Assembly (NCBI GenBank): GCA_005879095.1
Contig: VBLM01000165.1
Location: 1 to 7,470 of the forward strand
Reading direction: 5' to 3'
Length of the DNA: 7,470 bases
From: Deltaproteobacteria bacterium
GTDB lineage: Bacteria > Myxococcota > Myxococcia > Myxococcales > 40CM-4-68-19
The notes below the pieces were generated by a model. That model worked only from the letters and a program-made list of their open reading frames with translations, had not been told where the DNA came from and searched no databases. The position numbers and the translations under genes are program-made. Numbering within the stretch: the stretch's first letter is position 1; each line of letters begins with the position of its first letter. Positions 4,060-7,470 of this stretch are shown one piece after another.

Positions 4060-6302
4060 GCTTTCTTGTCGGAGAGCCACCGTTCGGTGGACACGGCCCA
4101 GAGAACGGCGCCGAGGCCGAGAAAGAGAAGCAGCGAGACCAGATCGCTGGTCGCGAAGCCGGGGATCTTCGACGAGACGTTGATCGCGTTGAGGAAGTTT
4201 CGCGTCGGCTCGGAGAGCTGCAGGAAGGCGAGGATGGTGCCGATCACCGAGGCACCCGCGATCAGACCCGATGAGAAAAGCACGCCCGGGCCGCTCTCGG
4301 CCTCCGCGTCCGACAGCTTTCGCTTCGCGGTCTTGTCGGCGATGAAGCGCACCAGGCCGCCGATCATGATCGGCGTGGAGGTAGACATAGGAAGGTAAAC
4401 GCCTACCGCAAAGGCGAGCGAAGACATCCCGCACAGCTCGAGCACGATGGAGATGAAGACGCCGATCAGCACCAGGCCCCACGGGAGGCGCTGGGTCATG
4501 ATCCCTTCGATGATGAAGGACATCAGGACCGGTTTCGGGGCGGAGAACTTCGCCTTCACCTTTTCGCCGTTGTCGCGGGTGTCGAGCTTGCCGTTGATGC
4601 CGGGGTCCTCGAGGTACTTGATGTGGCCCGAATCGTCGACGAGGTACTTGCCCAAGGGAACGCTGCCGCGCGGCTCCTTCAGCCAGACCACGTTGTACTC
4701 GGCCGAGTCGCGGTCGGCGTCAGGTCCGCGCAAGTGCTCTTTGACGCCGGTGTAATCAGAAGATGTAAAGGTCGCTTCGGGGTAGCTGCGCGCCGCGAAG
4801 ATGGTGCCGGCATCGTTGAGCTTCAGGATGACGAAACCGAGCACCAGCGCGGAGGCGAGCGAGCCGACGAGGATGGCGATCTGCTGCCGCGAGGGCGTCG
4901 CGCCGATCAGGTAGCCGGTCTTGAGGTCCTGCGAGGTCGTCCCGCCGTTGGAGATGGCGATGCAGGCGACAGCCGCGATGCTCAAAGCCGCCACCTTGTA
5001 CGGCGGCGAGACCCAGCCGAGCGCGAAGAAGATGCTGGAGACGATCAACAAAGTCGCCACCGTCATGCCCGAGATCGGGTTCGACGAGCTGCCGACCTCG
5101 CCGGTCAGCCGCGAGCTGACGGTGACGAAGAGGAAGCCGAGGACCAGCAGAAGGATCGCTCCGAGCATGTTGATGCGGAACGACGGCACCAGCGTGCAGA
5201 CGATCACCAATAGAAATGACCCTGCGCCGACGACCCAGAGCGGAAGGTCCTTGTCGGTGCGCAACGGGCCGCTCGCGCCGGTCGCGCCGCGCAGCGACTG
5301 CATACCGCGCATCGCGCCGCCGACGATGGTCGGGAGCGACTTGAACAGGGAGATGATGCCGCCGGCCGCCACCGCGCCTGCCCCAATATACAGAATATAT
5401 TGATGCCAGACGTCATCCGTCGACATGTCCTTGATCAGCATGGTGGCCGGGTAGATCGGCGTCGTGGCCGTGCTGCCGAAGAGCTTGATCGCGGGCATCA
5501 GGACGAGCGACGAAAGAATGCCGCCCGCGCCCATGATCATCGCGATGCGCGTCCCGATGATGTAGCCGACGCCCATCAGCTCGGGGCCGACCTCGATGCT
5601 CAGATTGCCGCCGTCGTACCACTTGCCGAAGATCTTCTCGGGGATGTCCTTGAAGAAGCCGAACGTCTTGTACCCGAGCGCGAAGGCGCCGCCCACGCCG
5701 AGGCCGGCGAAGACGGTCTTGGCGGTGGTGCCCCCGGTCTCGCCGGAGATCAAGACCTCCGCGCAGGCGGTACCCTCCGGATATACCAACGTCTTCGCTT
5801 CCTTGACGATCAGCGCCCGCCGCAGCGGAATCATCATCAGGACGCCTAGCAGGCCGCCCAGGATGCTGACCAGAATCACCTGTGAAATCTCGAGGTTATA
5901 GCCGAGGATCAAGAGCGCCGGCATGGTCACGCCGACGCCGAAGGCGATGCTCTCGCCCGCGCTCCCGGCCGTCTGGGTGATGTTGTTCTCGAGGATGGTG
6001 GCGCGGCGGGTGCGGAAGACGCGGCTGAAACCGCGGAAGATGGTGATCGAGAGAACGGCGACCGGGATGGAGGCGGAAACGGTCAGTCCGACCTTGAGCA
6101 CCAGGTACATGCTCGAGGCGCCGAAGAGGATGCCGAGCAGCGCCCCGACGATGAGCGGCACCGGCGTCAGCTCGGGGATGTCTTTTTCCGCCGGGATGAA
6201 CGGCTGGTGCAGCTCTTCCTCGCCCGCCACCGGGACCCGATCGGCGGTCGCAGTCCGCGGCGCTCTCGACTCCGGCGCGTTCTCCACGGCGGGCATCGAC
6301 AT
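4056..6302 (-). CDS. OPT-family oligopeptide transporter
   Basis: A 748-residue polytopic inner-membrane protein of the OPT superfamily (Pfam OPT). Members take up oligopeptides or metal-chelate conjugates using the proton gradient. The cytoplasmic N-terminus (about 1-45) is followed by many hydrophobic helices, with family signatures NITQTAGSAGES (107-118), YPEGTACAEVL (174-184) and NGGTTSQDLKTGYLIGATPS (452-471). A hydrophilic stretch of about 95 residues (496-591, rich in D, E, K and G) interrupts the membrane part before KPVLMSFIIEGIM. The end (RWLSDKKA) is cytoplasmic-like. I chose ATG 6302 because AGGCGG lies 4-5 bases upstream. ATG 6296 is a close alternative, and GTG 6389 would add 29 non-conserved residues through the divergent spacer. 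The substrate cannot be told from sequence. First gene of the OPT-GNAT-rhodanese series. Confidence 0.92.
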   Translation of the reverse strand: MSMPAVENAPESRAPRTATADRVPVAGEEELHQPFIPAEKDIPELTPVPLIVGALLGILFGASSMYLVLKVGLTVSASIPVAVLSITIFRGFSRVFRTRRATILENNITQTAGSAGESIAFGVGVTMPALLILGYNLEISQVILVSILGGLLGVLMMIPLRRALIVKEAKTLVYPEGTACAEVLISGETGGTTAKTVFAGLGVGGAFALGYKTFGFFKDIPEKIFGKWYDGGNLSIEVGPELMGVGYIIGTRIAMIMGAGGILSSLVLMPAIKLFGSTATTPIYPATMLIKDMSTDDVWHQYILYIGAGAVAAGGIISLFKSLPTIVGGAMRGMQSLRGATGASGPLRTDKDLPLWVVGAGSFLLVIVCTLVPSFRINMLGAILLLVLGFLFVTVSSRLTGEVGSSSNPISGMTVATLLIVSSIFFALGWVSPPYKVAALSIAAVACIAISNGGTTSQDLKTGYLIGATPSRQQIAILVGSLASALVLGFVILKLNDAGTIFAARSYPEATFTSSDYTGVKEHLRGPDADRDSAEYNVVWLKEPRGSVPLGKYLVDDSGHIKYLEDPGINGKLDTRDNGEKVKAKFSAPKPVLMSFIIEGIMTQRLPWGLVLIGVFISIVLELCGMSSLAFAVGVYLPMSTSTPIMIGGLVRFIADKTAKRKLSDAEAESGPGVLFSSGLIAGASVIGTILAFLQLSEPTRNFLNAINVSSKIPGFATSDLVSLLLFLGLGAVLWAVSTERWLSDKKA

Positions 6303-6391
6303 AGGTCCGCCTAGGTAGCATGGAGTGCGACCTCCGGTCATCACAGGAGTTTCCGTGCCTTTGAGGCCTGAGTCGTCGTAGAATTTCACCC
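6303..6391. promoter_or_regulatory. Divergent intergenic region between the OPT gene and the coiled-coil gene
   Basis: This 89-bp spacer must hold promoters for both directions if 6302 and 6392 are the true starts. On the plus strand TAGAAT (6379-6384) resembles a -10 box and ends seven bases before GTG 6392. That spacing would put transcription start at the start codon, giving a leaderless message, and no Shine-Dalgarno is visible there. No matching -35 at 16-18 bp is seen. On the minus strand AGGCGG before ATG 6302 is a plausible ribosome site, but I see no convincing -35/-10 pair. Confidence 0.35.
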
Positions 6392-7470
6392 GTGTTCAGC
6401 GTGAAGCTGGTGGCGCGGCCGGACGCGCGGATGGTGGAAGTGCCGCTCGAGATCGAGGCGGAGCTTCCGCGCGAGTTCGACGGCGCCGCGCTGCTCGCCG
6501 CCAGCGGGTTGCCGCGGAAGGTGAAGATCAAGGCGGCCAAAGACAGCCTCAAGCTGTCGACGGCGTACCGGACCGATCAGCTGGTCGGCGACATCGTCAA
6601 GAGCGCGATGCGCGGCACGGCCAGCGACGTGCAGCGGGTTCAGGACGCGGTGAACCGCTTCATCCGCACCTCGACGCGCGGCGCGATGCCGGCAGTCACG
6701 CCCGCCGACATGCCGCGGATGGCCGCGGACAAGGCCGCCGCGCTGGAGAAGCGGATTTCCGAGCTCGAATCCGGGTTTGGCAGGGTGGCGGCGGGCGGCG
6801 ACCTGACCGAGCGGATCGCGCAGATCGAGGAGCGGCTCTCGAACATGCAGTCGCAGCTCTCGCGCGCGCTGGACGCGGCCGACGTGGCCGGACCGGGGTT
6901 CGAAAAGCCCGGCGCGCAGGTGATTCCGCGCTCGGCGGCGGCGACGAAGCGGACGACCGCCGTCGAAGCCTATGCCGAGGGCCTGCGGCACGAGCTGCGC
7001 GCGACCGCGGCGGCGGCTTTCTCTCGCGCGCGTACCGATACCGAGCGCTGCGACAAGGCGGCGGCGCTGGCGGCCGAGGCGGAATTGCTCGGTGCGCCCG
7101 CCGACGGCACCTCCCAGCGGCTGCGGGATGCGTCGGCCGGGGCGGCGGCGCGGCAGGAGGCGCTGGAGCGGCTCTCGGAGGAGATCGAGTTCTACGCGGC
7201 GGCCGATCTGCCGGTCGCGGCGCAGCTTCTCTCGCGCCTCGAGGACGGCCCGCGCCCGCCCGATCCGGCGCCCTCGCTGGAACCGGTGGCCCAGGCGCTG
7301 GTGCGGGCGGCAACGGGCGGCGACTGCAAACCCCGCACGGCCTGGCTCAAACGAGCGGCGGCCCTGTGCGGCTGGCAACTGGTCGAACCCGCGCGCGGCG
7401 ACAAAGTCGATCCCGAATGGCACCAGGCGGTCGATTCCGGCGGCGAAACCGTGATCCGGCTGGCCTGTCC
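6392..7470 (+). CDS. Coiled-coil protein with GrpE-like tail, 5' part (runs off the window)
   Basis: From GTG 6392 the frame is open for 359 codons to the end of the window with no stop, divergent from the OPT gene. The N-terminus (FSVKLVARPDARMVEVPLEIEAE... then KVKIKAAKDSLKLS) is not a domain I recognise. Residues about 110-160 form a coiled coil with heptad-like repeats (ALEKRISELES, ERIAQIEERLSNMQSQLS). A long Ala/Arg/Glu-rich helical region follows (about 190-300), then CGWQLVEPARGDKVDPEWHQAV (322-347, quoted in parts: L330, D337, D340, P341, H344). The DP..HQAV pattern after a short strand resembles the beta-domain of GrpE, the nucleotide exchange factor of DnaK. There is no signal peptide. 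A DnaK/Hsp70-partner role is an inference from this tail only. Minus-strand frames here are shadows with abnormal Arg/Pro-rich composition. Confidence 0.7.
   Translation, partial: MFSVKLVARPDARMVEVPLEIEAELPREFDGAALLAASGLPRKVKIKAAKDSLKLSTAYRTDQLVGDIVKSAMRGTASDVQRVQDAVNRFIRTSTRGAMPAVTPADMPRMAADKAAALEKRISELESGFGRVAAGGDLTERIAQIEERLSNMQSQLSRALDAADVAGPGFEKPGAQVIPRSAAATKRTTAVEAYAEGLRHELRATAAAAFSRARTDTERCDKAAALAAEAELLGAPADGTSQRLRDASAGAAARQEALERLSEEIEFYAAADLPVAAQLLSRLEDGPRPPDPAPSLEPVAQALVRAATGGDCKPRTAWLKRAAALCGWQLVEPARGDKVDPEWHQAVDSGGETVIRLAC

Noticed and set aside
6386..7423. 345-codon minus-strand frame at the right end
   Set aside because: Arg-rich shadow of the open plus-strand coiled-coil gene. 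It has no recognisable domain.
1..7470. CRISPR array, tRNA, rRNA, transposase or phage genes
   Set aside because: No regularly spaced short repeats, cloverleaf-like tRNA sequence, rRNA-like stretches or mobile-element protein motifs were seen on either strand.

Overview
The window is GC-rich, densely packed bacterial DNA, about two-thirds G+C by eye, with four-base stop/start overlaps and hardly any intergenic space. The gene content and codon use fit an uncultured member of the Myxococcota/Deltaproteobacteria or a similar high-GC lineage. No marker gene settles the taxonomy, so this is an inference.

Layout. (1) 1-585, plus strand: the C-terminal end of a secreted protein built from tandem beta-sandwich modules of about 150 residues. 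(2) 586-701: a short spacer with a 42-bp imperfect palindrome (614-655) and a T8 tract (679-686). (3) 702-3203, plus strand: a tightly overlapping cluster of four genes. They are a CrcB/FluC fluoride channel, a small alkyltransferase-like protein with PWWRV in place of the MGMT active site PCHRV, a calcineurin-type metallophosphoesterase, and a secreted protein broken by a frameshift that probably marks a small deletion. A 30-bp near-perfect palindrome sits inside the first codons of the last gene. (4) 3200-6302, minus strand: an operon-like series read from right to left, OPT-family transporter, then a YjcF-like GNAT acetyltransferase (ATGA overlap), then a periplasmic rhodanese-like protein. 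(5) 6392-7470, plus strand, divergent from the OPT gene: the N-terminal 359 codons of a coiled-coil protein whose tail looks like the GrpE beta-domain. It has no stop codon in the window and is easily missed.

Most interesting point. The rhodanese-like gene carries an in-frame TGA at codon 93 (3317-3319). This is the position where, as I recall the family, relatives have a conserved second cysteine (C-x4-C-x-A-[SC]-H). The frame stays open on both sides and the restored 131-residue protein is a complete domain. A 7-bp hairpin with a CGUGC loop starts 14 nt after the UGA, which fits the general bacterial SECIS layout. It is therefore a strong candidate for a selenocysteine-containing rhodanese that automated calling would cut to 92 residues. 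The main alternative is a nonsense mutation or sequence error, and the frameshift in the convergent neighbour keeps that open.
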